This document shows positions 52,439 through 61,426 of a DNA stretch of 64,000 nt, piece by piece. The stretch comes from Sphingobacterium corticibacterium. GTDB lineage: Bacteria > Bacteroidota > Bacteroidia > Sphingobacteriales > Sphingobacteriaceae. The stretch is from NCBI RefSeq assembly GCF_004208525.1, contig NZ_SGIT01000002.1:1240001-1304000 (forward strand). The letters are read 5' to 3'. The position numbers and the translations under genes were made by a program. Positions within the stretch are counted from its first letter, which is position 1; each line of letters starts with the position of its first letter. The notes beneath the pieces are model-generated. The model was not told the DNA's origin, made no database searches, and saw nothing but the letters and a program-made list of their open reading frames with translations.

Positions 52439-52469
52439 CAAACATAGAAAAATTTGTCCTATTCATCAA
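52439..52469 (-). promoter_or_regulatory. Putative promoter of aryl-polyene locus 2
   Basis: On the minus strand a -33 TTG (52467-52469) and a -7 TATGTTTG (52439-52446) are spaced by 20 bases, a full match to the Bacteroidota promoter pattern. The leader before the ATG at 52419 would be about 12 bases. It lies in the 108-base gap after the GH3 gene, which marks the border between the sugar locus and the pigment operon. Confidence 0.65.
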
Positions 52470-52479
52470 TGTATTGATG
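52464..52479. promoter_or_regulatory. Palindrome overlapping the -33 element of locus 2
   Basis: CATCAA and TTGATG arms around a TGTA centre form a perfect 6-bp inverted repeat that covers the -33 TTG. It may be an operator; a weak terminator of the upstream GH3 gene is the alternative. Confidence 0.35.
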
Positions 52480-52527
52480 GAATAAAAGTCTGCAAACACG
52501 ATTGAAACCCGCGATATATAATTAATC

Positions 52528-55128
52528 CTACCACAGCTCCAGACTTAATTTTTTAAGATCACTGTCCTGCGAGCTGCTGCCCACAAAAACATTGAATTTG
52601 CCTGCGCTAACATCCATCTCCTGCGTAGCTTCGTTCCACCACTCGAATTGTTTGGCCGAGAGCTCGAGTACAACATCAACAGTCTGTCCAGCGGGAATAT
52701 GCAAACGCTGGAATGCTTTTAGCGTTTTGTGCGGACCACTTTTGTCTTTTGCTTTATTCAGATATACCTGCACGACCTCTTCGCCATCAATACCGCCTGT
52801 ATTGGTAACCGGAACAGTCACGAGGACGGTTTCTCCGGTCCTTACTTTAGCCTTGTCCAGACGAGGCTTACCGTATGCGAAGGTGGTGTAACTCAAGCCA
52901 TATCCAAAAGGAAACAGCGGTTTCTCGTTCATATAACGGTACGTGCGACCTTCCATATCATAATTTTCAAAATCAGGCAGTTGCTGTACATTTTTATAGA
53001 AAGTAACAGGCAGACGTCCCGCCGGATTGTAATCGCCAAATAGCACATCGGCCACGGCCTTACCGCCGGATTGTCCGGGATACCAGGCTTGCAAGATGGC
53101 CTCGCAGTTATCTACCTCTGGCTCGAATCCTATTGGTGAACCGGAACAATTAACCAAAATCACTTTCTTTCCCGCATCTTTTAACGCTTTTATTAAATTA
53201 CGCTGTACGGCAGGGAGTTCGATATCGGTACGATCACCGCCTTTAAATCCGGGCAAATTAACGCCCATCTCCTCACCTTCCAGTGACGGAGAGATCCCCC
53301 CTACAAAGATGACAACATCAGCATCCTTTACCTTTTCGACTGTCTTGGCCACATTAATTTCTTCCTTATATCCAAAATCGAACATCAACTGCGCATCACC
53401 CCTGTTATAGAAGAAGTCGATTTGCAGGTCATAAGATTTTCCAGCCTCGACTTTCATCCCATGGGACATCTTCCGACTCCCGTGATTCGCCTTCACGCCC
53501 TTGACCTCTTTGCCATCTACCAATAGATTAACGATGCCGTTGACATAAAAGTCAAACACGACCTCACCCGAATGCTGCGGAACAAATACCGTATTGTAAC
53601 TCGCGGAGAAATCGGTAAGTTCCACACCTGCTGCAAATACGGTAGCCCCCATGGTATTAAAATTGAAAGGCGTCGTGATCTGTGTCTTGACATCGGCCTC
53701 TCCGCTACGCTCCGTATTGTTCCAGTAACGAGCACTAAAACCCGGGCCATCTGCCGAACGACATTGACCGAAAGCACTTTCCATCAGCGTATTCTCGACA
53801 AGGGAAGATCCCTTTTCATAGATCAGCTTGTCCGTACTACCCAAAGCTGCACGGATACCTTCCAAAATAGTGATCGTACGAGCCGGTGTCCCGTTATAAT
53901 TCCCCCACTGCATAATCGAATCGTTGGCATTAGGACCTACGACTGCTACCGTGAGATCACCGCGTTTTAGGGGCAACACGTTATTTTTGTTCTGTAATAG
54001 GGTCATGGACTTGCGGGCAATATCTACCGCCAGTTCGTCATGTGCTTCGGAAGCGACAACATCGTAAGGTATTTTGGTCCACGACACAGCATCCTGATCG
54101 TCCAACTCGCCAAGTTGAAAACGTGCCAATAGCAATCTCCGGACGGATACGTCGATATCTTCTTCTTTGATGTACCCTTTCTGCACGCTCTCTACCAAAG
54201 CTTTATAACTCGATCCGCAATCCAGGTCTGTTCCGGCCAGCACGGCATATGCGGACGCGCTTGCCGCATCTGGATGTGTTTCATGCGCTCCTTTTCCGTA
54301 AAAATCACGGATAGCACCACAGTCAGCTACCACAATCCCCTCATAGCCCCATTTCTCCCGCAGGATCTGATGGAGTAGCTGGTTACTGCCGCAGCAAGGT
54401 TCGCCTTCAAACCGATTGTAAGCGCACATTACTTCTTTCACTTGTGCATCTTTGACCAAAGCTTCAAAGGCGGGAAGGTAGGTCTCCCATAGATCGCGCA
54501 CTTTGATATCCTTGGCGTCGAACGAGTGTCTGTTCCATTCCGGACCGGAGTGCACAGCAAAATGCTTGGCGCAGGCGTGTAGCTTATCGTATTTCTCACC
54601 CGATGGTCCTTGAAGTCCTTTTACTGCAGCAACACCCATCAAACTGGTTAGGTAAGGATCTTCGCCATAGGTTTCAATCCCTCTTCCCCAACGTGGATCC
54701 CGATAAATGTTGATGGTCGGTGTCCACATGGTCAGCCCCTGGTAGCGGCCGTATTCACCGCGCTGCATATAATAACTGTTCTTGGCCCGAGCCTCGTCCG
54801 ACACGGCAGTGAACACGTCAAAAACAGCCTGATTATCAAACGTGGCCGCCATACCTATCGGCTGCGGATAGACCGTCGCAATCCCTGTCCGTGCCACACC
54901 ATGAAGTGCCTCATTCCACCAATTATAAGTCTTCATTCCTAATCGTTCTATGGGCTGCGAAACATCCAGCATTAGCGCAATTTTCTCTTCCAATGTCAGA
55001 CGCTTTAATAAATCTTCCACGCGGACTTCAAAACTCAGCTCCGGGTTCTTGTAGGGTTCCTGTGCGTACACCGTGCCGGCAATAAATAAGCTAAAAGCTA
55101 AAAAAAATCTTATCATCCTTTTGTTCAT
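52528..55128 (-). CDS. Glycoside hydrolase family 3 with PA14 insertion (beta-glucosidase/beta-xylosidase type)
   Basis: An 866-residue exported enzyme: signal peptide ending TVYAQ (about 22), a GH3 barrel with NEALHGVARTG, TPTINIYRDPRWGRG and the nucleophile Asp in IVVADCGAIRDF (about 269), a GH3 C-domain that is interrupted by a PA14 domain (about 460-590, GPGFSARYWNNTERSG), and a fibronectin-III-like end domain (about 775-860). The arrangement is that of plant-polymer beta-xylosidases and beta-glucosidases. It is the last gene of the pectin-type locus, 30 bases after GH28. Substrate could be a xylosyl or glucosyl end; sequence alone does not decide. Confidence 0.93.
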   Translation of the reverse strand: MNKRMIRFFLAFSLFIAGTVYAQEPYKNPELSFEVRVEDLLKRLTLEEKIALMLDVSQPIERLGMKTYNWWNEALHGVARTGIATVYPQPIGMAATFDNQAVFDVFTAVSDEARAKNSYYMQRGEYGRYQGLTMWTPTINIYRDPRWGRGIETYGEDPYLTSLMGVAAVKGLQGPSGEKYDKLHACAKHFAVHSGPEWNRHSFDAKDIKVRDLWETYLPAFEALVKDAQVKEVMCAYNRFEGEPCCGSNQLLHQILREKWGYEGIVVADCGAIRDFYGKGAHETHPDAASASAYAVLAGTDLDCGSSYKALVESVQKGYIKEEDIDVSVRRLLLARFQLGELDDQDAVSWTKIPYDVVASEAHDELAVDIARKSMTLLQNKNNVLPLKRGDLTVAVVGPNANDSIMQWGNYNGTPARTITILEGIRAALGSTDKLIYEKGSSLVENTLMESAFGQCRSADGPGFSARYWNNTERSGEADVKTQITTPFNFNTMGATVFAAGVELTDFSASYNTVFVPQHSGEVVFDFYVNGIVNLLVDGKEVKGVKANHGSRKMSHGMKVEAGKSYDLQIDFFYNRGDAQLMFDFGYKEEINVAKTVEKVKDADVVIFVGGISPSLEGEEMGVNLPGFKGGDRTDIELPAVQRNLIKALKDAGKKVILVNCSGSPIGFEPEVDNCEAILQAWYPGQSGGKAVADVLFGDYNPAGRLPVTFYKNVQQLPDFENYDMEGRTYRYMNEKPLFPFGYGLSYTTFAYGKPRLDKAKVRTGETVLVTVPVTNTGGIDGEEVVQVYLNKAKDKSGPHKTLKAFQRLHIPAGQTVDVVLELSAKQFEWWNEATQEMDVSAGKFNVFVGSSSQDSDLKKLSLELW

Positions 55129-55158
55129 TTAAATAATTCGTACTACCTCGATATGTTC

Positions 55159-56754
55159 CTAGTTTGCGATACCGCGCGGTAGATCTATGTTTCTGGACTC
55201 CGCTCCTTTGATCAGCACAGGTTTTTGCATTTGCTCCGGGTACTTAAATCCTTTAACCGACATCTCCTTCACATTGTTCAGCAGCAGTGCCGGACCTTCC
55301 TGGGGATAAATCGCCACATTCTCAAACGTTACCTGTGTTACATCAGATAGTTCCGCTCCCCTTCTAGCCGTGATAACCGTATTGCTCACGTTAATATTCG
55401 ACATATTCATTTCCGGTAGGCCGTTAAAAAACATCGCCTTGTCCACATTACTTGCTACAATATCGCTGATGTATATATCCTTAAAGATAGGTGTAGACAC
55501 ATCAACTGCCGGAATGCTATCCGTCCTTTTGGTAAAATAATACAGATCAAAAGACATGGGTTCGTGGACAATATCAAACATATTGACGCGTTGGATATAG
55601 ATATTCTCGACCACACCTCCCCTACCGCGGGCGCTCTTGAACCGTAGACCGATATTCGTACCCAAAAACTGGCAATCCGAGACAAAAACGTTCCGGACAC
55701 CACCAGACATTTCGCTTCCGATAACAAAACCACCGTGACCACGGAACACCCTGCAGTTTTCGATAATAACATTTTCCGTAGGACGACCGCGCTCACGGCC
55801 TTCTTCGTCTTTGCCCGACTTGATGCATATTCCGTCGTCCCCCACATCAAAGGTAGATCCAGTTACAATTACATTCTTACAAGATTCGATATCCAATCCA
55901 TCACCATTCTGCGCATAGGACGGATTGCGTACCTGTATATTGTCGATAATGAGATTTTCGCAAAGGAAGGGATGGATGTTCCAGCTCGGAGAGTTTTCGA
56001 AAAGTACGCCCTCCAATAACACATTTCTGCACTCCACCAAGCTTATCATGACAGGGCGTAGAAAATCTTTAATGGACAACCAATCTGCTTCGGACGAAAA
56101 GGACTGCCGGTCGGCGGTATCTCCCTTTAGGGCGCTGGCCGAAGGATACCATAGGCCTGCGTCTTTAAGTACACCACCAGACTGTAACACCTTCTTCCAA
56201 TGTGCTTCAGATACCTTCATCTTTTTTAGCGGTCGCCAAGCTTCTCCCGAACCATTGATGACACCCTCTCCGGTAATAGCCACGTTCTCCAAGTTCTTTC
56301 CAGATATCGGTGATTGGCAGCGTCTACTCTCCCTACCCTCAAAAACGGCTGTCACCAAAGGATACAGGTCAAAATCCGAAGAAAACAATAAAATCGCACC
56401 TTTCTCCAGGTGCAGATTAATATGGGACCGCAAAACGATAGGGCCAGTCAGCCAGACGCCCGATGGCACCATCAGCGTACCCCCACCTTGGGCAGACAGA
56501 CCAGCTATGGCCTTTTCGAAAGCTTCTGTATTCAATGTGACTCCGTCGGCCTGACCACCATAGTCTTTGATATTGACCATGGTTTTTGGAAATACAGGTC
56601 GCTCAAGAATGGGCATTTCAAAAGGAAGGTTTTTATACAAGCGCTGATAATCCTTGCACGGAATTTCCAAAGCCTGAGCCATATGGAATCCGACGTTCAG
56701 CAAACAGCACAAAACAGCGAAACGAATATTTTTTTTTGTCCAGAGATTGATCAT
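55159..56754 (-). CDS. Glycoside hydrolase family 28 (polygalacturonase-type)
   Basis: A 531-residue exported pectin hydrolase. A signal peptide (to about 29) precedes the right-handed beta-helix. The four GH28 motifs are present in order: QNGDGLDIES (about 283), VGDDGICIKSGKD (about 305), GHGGFVIGSEMSGG (about 339) and IGLRFKSARGRGG (about 371, RxK). The extra length over fungal enzymes and KDYGGQADGVTLNTEAFEKA near the N-terminus are usual for exo-acting bacterial members. It would release galacturonic acid from pectin chains. Lies between the hybrid regulator and GH3 genes; the 125 bases before it may carry its promoter. Confidence 0.95.
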   Translation of the reverse strand: MINLWTKKNIRFAVLCCLLNVGFHMAQALEIPCKDYQRLYKNLPFEMPILERPVFPKTMVNIKDYGGQADGVTLNTEAFEKAIAGLSAQGGGTLMVPSGVWLTGPIVLRSHINLHLEKGAILLFSSDFDLYPLVTAVFEGRESRRCQSPISGKNLENVAITGEGVINGSGEAWRPLKKMKVSEAHWKKVLQSGGVLKDAGLWYPSASALKGDTADRQSFSSEADWLSIKDFLRPVMISLVECRNVLLEGVLFENSPSWNIHPFLCENLIIDNIQVRNPSYAQNGDGLDIESCKNVIVTGSTFDVGDDGICIKSGKDEEGRERGRPTENVIIENCRVFRGHGGFVIGSEMSGGVRNVFVSDCQFLGTNIGLRFKSARGRGGVVENIYIQRVNMFDIVHEPMSFDLYYFTKRTDSIPAVDVSTPIFKDIYISDIVASNVDKAMFFNGLPEMNMSNINVSNTVITARRGAELSDVTQVTFENVAIYPQEGPALLLNNVKEMSVKGFKYPEQMQKPVLIKGAESRNIDLPRGIAN

Positions 56755-56879
56755 ATACCAATTCGTAAGTTTAAAATATGTATTATACCATTAGTCAACT
56801 CCTGCAATTATAGAGGTTAAACCCTATAAATACCGTGGACATTTTGGAACTATTCGTTAGTCAAATTGGCATAGCCGCA

Positions 56880-59800
56880 TTATTTAAACCGATTCTTGTA
56901 CTGCCCCGGCGTCATTTGATATTTTTCCTTAAAACACTGGGTAAAATACCGTACATCAGAAAACCCGACCATATACACGACTTCTTTAATCATATATAGC
57001 TGCGTCTTTAAGAGCGCAGCCGCATGCGTAAGACGTATATCCCGCACAAACTCCACTGGAGCCAGTCCGGTGAGGCTTTTTATTTTATTAAAAAAAACCC
57101 GACGGCTCAGATGCGTCTGATTGACCAAATCGTCGATTGTAAACGTATTGTCGTCCATATGCTCTAGTACACTTTCCTGCAATTTCTGTAAAAACAGCTC
57201 GTCCTGAACGGTAATGGCATTATGTACAGCAGATTTTACTTCTTCCGCCTGTTCTGGCGCTGGCTTACTTCGTAGATGGTCGGCATGCAGACGCCTTTGC
57301 TTGAGGATGTTGTCAATCTTGGCTATCAACAGGTTGACGCGGAACGGCTTCGTAATATAATCATCTGCTCCCCTGCGGATACCTTCCAGTTCGTGCTGTT
57401 CTCCCGCCTTAGCTGTCAATAGAATAAAAGGAATATGGCTAGTATCCCGGTTGTCACGTACATTTTGTAGGAAGGTAATTCCGTCTACGGTTGGCATCAT
57501 GCTGTCGCTCAAAATAAAATCAGGCATATGCTCCAATGTCTTTTCGTATCCTTCCTTACCATCACCGGCAACATATACCTCGTAATATTCTTGAAGCAGC
57601 GAAGCGATAAAAGTCCGGAGATCCGGATCGTCCTCTACAACCAGAACAGACATTTTATCTGCTGGCGCTATAGATTCGATATGATCTATAACGGGGATCG
57701 CCAAATTCTGCGGAGCATCCCCATTCTTACAGATCTCTACTTCGGTATCGTGGACAAAATGATCTAGACCCAATAGAAACTCGACAGTAAACGTCGTACC
57801 GCTACCAACCTCGCTGTCTACGTATATCTTCGCATGGTGTTTCTCCACGATCTCCTGTACAATGGAAAGTCCGATACCAGTGCTTGGTTTGCTCTTATCC
57901 TTACTGAAAGACACGAAACGGGTGAACAGCTTCCCTAGGGTATCCTTGGTCATGCCTTCTCCATAGTCCCTGATCTGCAATGCAACTGCATTTTCCCTGG
58001 AGAGGATCGAAACTTCTATGCATTTACCTTCTGCAGCATGCTTGACGGCATTGGAGATGAGATTGTAAGCTAGCTTTTCCAATCCTTCGGAATCCGCCCA
58101 TATTTTCATATCTCCAACCTGATTATCCACGACCAGTGTGACGCCCTGATCCGCAATGATCTGAAAAGATCCCCGACAGAGTTCTTCTATAAAGGTCCCG
58201 ATCGGAATCTCTCGTATCTGTAGATTTCGGTTTTGAATCTTTCGAAAATCAAGAATCTGATTGACCATTTTCAACATACGGTTGGCGTTACGCAAGACCA
58301 ACTGAAGCTGCGGTTTAAGGATCTCATGGGTCTTACCGTGCTGTAACATGTGTTCGATCGGCGATACGATCATCGTCAGTGGCGTCCTGATTTCATGTGA
58401 TATATCGGTGAAAAATCGTGTCTTCAGCTCCGCCTGTTCCTGTTCCAGTTTGATACGGTCACGCATACGGTAGAAAACGAACAGCGACCTAAAGATAATA
58501 TACAGCAGGACACCAAAAGACACGGTATATATAAAGTAAGCCCATTTTGTAAGCCAAAAGGATGGCTGGATAAGCAACGACACCATTCGGGTATTGGATG
58601 TCCAGCTCCCATTGCTATTGGTAGACCGGACCTTGAACACGTATTCACCCGGTGGAATATTGGTATAGTTGGCCATACGCTGCTGCTGCCCATAAATCCA
58701 ATCCTCATCAAAACCCTCCAACATATACGCATACATGATACCATTGGGATCGGCGTAGTCGAGTGCTGCATATTCCACACTGAACGTATTCTGATCATGC
58801 TGCAAAACCACCTCATCTGCATCATCAATCTGTACCGCGAGGGCATAATCCTGATTAGCGACCTTGAAATTAGTCAGTGCTAGATAAGGGGTGAATGTAT
58901 TTTTAGCTATCCGATGTGTAGAAAAAGACAACGTGCCGTGCGCACATCCGTAGATCAGATCTCCCTCTTCCGTCAATAAGGGCGATGCTTCCGTAAAATT
59001 CTGATTGCGAATGGCCCTACTCACGTCGTTGAACTGCTCAAACGATTCGGTTCGGGGATCGAAGCGTGAGAGGCTGCCCTCGCTATTTATCCATAAATTT
59101 TGGTCCCCATCCTCGGAAATAGACAGCACAATGCTGGACAACAGACCGTTCTGGCGATCATAAATCTTGAATGTTCCCGGAAATCCTTCCGCATCAAAGT
59201 GCTGAACTTTTGCCAGCCCGCCTCCGAATGTAGCCACATACACTTCATCCTGGCCTGTTACCAACACATCATATACGTCGTTGGCATGGAGACCGCTCTC
59301 CTTTTTGTCGCGTTTGGCATAGATCCTATGGGTTTTAATCTGTCGCTGTCCATAATCCATATCCAATACGAGAAGTCCTAATGTGGTGCCTACATAGACC
59401 TTATTTCCTCGACTTTTGATATCGCGGATCCGCAGACCGATTTCCGATGGATAGTTGGCAAATCTGTTGTTCTGGTTGATAAATCTTTGTTGCTGCGTAT
59501 CAAACAGATTGATTCCACCACCAAAAGTTCCTATCCAGATATGGCCTTGATCATCTTCGTGCATGGCGTATACCGCATTGTGGCTCAGACTGAACCGGTC
59601 TGAAGCATCATGTGCGAATTGCTGAATATGAAATGTTTCTCCTGGTGCATTGTGCGGTGTGAGCACGTATACCCCATTACCTTTGGTGCCAATCCATATT
59701 TTACCCTTGCGATCCTGAAGAAAGCTATAGGCTGCCGCCGATCGAAGCGGTGTTCCGTTTTTGGAAATGCTGCCATCCTTATTCAGAAAACCTTTAAACT

Positions 59801-61217
59801 CCTTTTTTGCATCATAGACAGAAATGTAGCCATTCATGCTGCCCAACCAGATACGTTGCTTATCATCCTGTAAAAAAGACCTGACCTCAAATCCTGTTGC
59901 CGAAACCTTATTGGAGTAAAAATCATTTAACCGGAAGAGCGGATTATCAAATACAATCTTTTCGAGCCCTCCGGAGCGGGCACTCATCCAAAGATTGCCC
60001 TGTCGATCCTGAAAAATATTGTGCAACACGTCCGAAAACCGCCACTCGGACGACAAAGGATTATTATAAAAGGGTACCAATCTATCTGTTTTGGGATCGT
60101 AAAATGAAAAACCTCCGTGCGGATGTGTCCATATCCCCCCCATCTTGTCCTCCACAATAAAGAAGGAAGGATGCACAGCCTTATTGTTTCCATAATCATT
60201 GGGGGTATAGTAACGGAGTTTGTCCTCTATAATATTATATCGTGCCAAACCTTTGGAATTGGTTTCTAGCCATATATTATGGCTTTTATCCACAAAACAG
60301 GAGATCATCTCGTTGGTGGGAAGTTCTTTGGCGGTAGAACTATCCACTTTTTTTAGTTGGCTGCGCTGTCGATCACAGATGATAAAGCCGTCTTTAGCGC
60401 TCAATATCACCAATAAGTTATCATAAACTTTGGCCATCGATACGATATCGGAAGACAGGCCGGTTTCAAAAGGCAAAAAGCTTTTACTTGTTTTTTGATA
60501 ACAAAGTATCTTCCCTCGACCGGAACCAAACCAGATTTCCTCGTCAGTCTCCAATGCACAAAAAAATGGTATCCTATCCAATGCGGATCGGGGCGCTGTA
60601 TAGAAATTATTTAATATACGACTCGCTTCGGAAGCTACCGATACCTGCGTCACACCGTTATCCGTAAGTATCCACGATACCCCCTCTTGATCTTCGTAAA
60701 CCGAATAAACTTTATTCCCCGGCAGATTGTTCCTTTCCAAGGAAAAAGCATGTTCACCGGATTTCGTGACACATACCGCACCCTCTTTCTCCGAGGTCAG
60801 CCATACATTACCAGAGGGCTGTACGCGTATATGCGAGGTCTTGAACGTCTTATTACTGGCCGGATACCGTGCCACGAACTTTTCTGTACGTGGGTCAAAC
60901 TTGAACGTTTCCTGATTATAGGCACAAAGCCATATATAACCATCGTTATCTTCCAATATCTTGTCTACCCGATTGGTGGTCATTACCACAGCATCCCCCG
61001 GACTGGTTTTGTACGAGGTGAATGTATGCCCATCAAATTTACAGATACCATCCCAGGTACCCAACCAGATAAACCCTTTCTTGTCTTGCGTGATGCCCAT
61101 GATATTACGCTGTGGCAGCCCCTCCTGCAAGCTATAGTGCTCTATGGAGGATCTAGGCTGGCCGTATAACCGCACAAAAACTGACAACAACAGCAAGGTT
61201 AGCGTAAATATTCTCAT
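56880..61217 (-). CDS. Hybrid two-component system regulator of the pectin-type locus
   Basis: A 1445-residue one-protein sensor and regulator. Signal peptide, then two seven-bladed propellers of regulator repeats (YSLQEGLPQRNIMGITQD; GKIWIGTKGNGVYVL; GHIWIGTFGGGINLFD), a Y_Y_Y domain (about 750-880), a membrane segment (about 890-915), HisKA with phospho-His in FFTDISHEIRTPLTM (about 940), HATPase, a receiver with phospho-Asp in FILSDSMMPTVDGIT (about 1235), and an AraC-type DNA-binding domain at the end (VYMVGFSDVRYFTQCFKEKY). The frame opens with a TTG at 61232, but the ATG at 61217 gives a proper signal peptide. It should bind an oligosaccharide in the periplasm and activate this locus. 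Confidence 0.95.
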   Translation of the reverse strand: MRIFTLTLLLLSVFVRLYGQPRSSIEHYSLQEGLPQRNIMGITQDKKGFIWLGTWDGICKFDGHTFTSYKTSPGDAVVMTTNRVDKILEDNDGYIWLCAYNQETFKFDPRTEKFVARYPASNKTFKTSHIRVQPSGNVWLTSEKEGAVCVTKSGEHAFSLERNNLPGNKVYSVYEDQEGVSWILTDNGVTQVSVASEASRILNNFYTAPRSALDRIPFFCALETDEEIWFGSGRGKILCYQKTSKSFLPFETGLSSDIVSMAKVYDNLLVILSAKDGFIICDRQRSQLKKVDSSTAKELPTNEMISCFVDKSHNIWLETNSKGLARYNIIEDKLRYYTPNDYGNNKAVHPSFFIVEDKMGGIWTHPHGGFSFYDPKTDRLVPFYNNPLSSEWRFSDVLHNIFQDRQGNLWMSARSGGLEKIVFDNPLFRLNDFYSNKVSATGFEVRSFLQDDKQRIWLGSMNGYISVYDAKKEFKGFLNKDGSISKNGTPLRSAAAYSFLQDRKGKIWIGTKGNGVYVLTPHNAPGETFHIQQFAHDASDRFSLSHNAVYAMHEDDQGHIWIGTFGGGINLFDTQQQRFINQNNRFANYPSEIGLRIRDIKSRGNKVYVGTTLGLLVLDMDYGQRQIKTHRIYAKRDKKESGLHANDVYDVLVTGQDEVYVATFGGGLAKVQHFDAEGFPGTFKIYDRQNGLLSSIVLSISEDGDQNLWINSEGSLSRFDPRTESFEQFNDVSRAIRNQNFTEASPLLTEEGDLIYGCAHGTLSFSTHRIAKNTFTPYLALTNFKVANQDYALAVQIDDADEVVLQHDQNTFSVEYAALDYADPNGIMYAYMLEGFDEDWIYGQQQRMANYTNIPPGEYVFKVRSTNSNGSWTSNTRMVSLLIQPSFWLTKWAYFIYTVSFGVLLYIIFRSLFVFYRMRDRIKLEQEQAELKTRFFTDISHEIRTPLTMIVSPIEHMLQHGKTHEILKPQLQLVLRNANRMLKMVNQILDFRKIQNRNLQIREIPIGTFIEELCRGSFQIIADQGVTLVVDNQVGDMKIWADSEGLEKLAYNLISNAVKHAAEGKCIEVSILSRENAVALQIRDYGEGMTKDTLGKLFTRFVSFSKDKSKPSTGIGLSIVQEIVEKHHAKIYVDSEVGSGTTFTVEFLLGLDHFVHDTEVEICKNGDAPQNLAIPVIDHIESIAPADKMSVLVVEDDPDLRTFIASLLQEYYEVYVAGDGKEGYEKTLEHMPDFILSDSMMPTVDGITFLQNVRDNRDTSHIPFILLTAKAGEQHELEGIRRGADDYITKPFRVNLLIAKIDNILKQRRLHADHLRSKPAPEQAEEVKSAVHNAITVQDELFLQKLQESVLEHMDDNTFTIDDLVNQTHLSRRVFFNKIKSLTGLAPVEFVRDIRLTHAAALLKTQLYMIKEVVYMVGFSDVRYFTQCFKEKYQMTPGQYKNRFK

Positions 61218-61374
61218 CCTCTTCTCTGGCAATAAACAAAAACAAATATTACGGTCTTTGCCCTAAAAAGCAAATCGACAGCTCTATTTATGAGCGGGAA
61301 TGCCAATTCACCCACCTAAATATTCCAAAACACCTACCTTCTTGTTTTATAGCAAGAACCGGGCATCACGCACA

Positions 61375-61397
61375 AAAGCCCCCACTAGGAGGGCTTT
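61375..61397 (-). terminator. Hairpin after the DUF5123-like lipoprotein gene
   Basis: AAAGCCC at 61375-61381 and GGGCTTT at 61391-61397 form a 7-bp GC-rich stem with a 9-base loop, followed on the minus strand by TG and no long T run (CTTTTG spans the stem end). It lies 30 bases after the lipoprotein stop and probably ends the susCD-type transcript, separating it from the regulator gene. Confidence 0.65.
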
Positions 61398-61426
61398 CTT
61401 CACGTTGCACGAAGTAAATTATCGTG

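Noticed and set aside
55925..56554. A 209-codon plus-strand open frame inside the GH28 gene
   Set aside because: GH28 on the minus strand has all four catalytic motifs; the opposite frame shows no family features.
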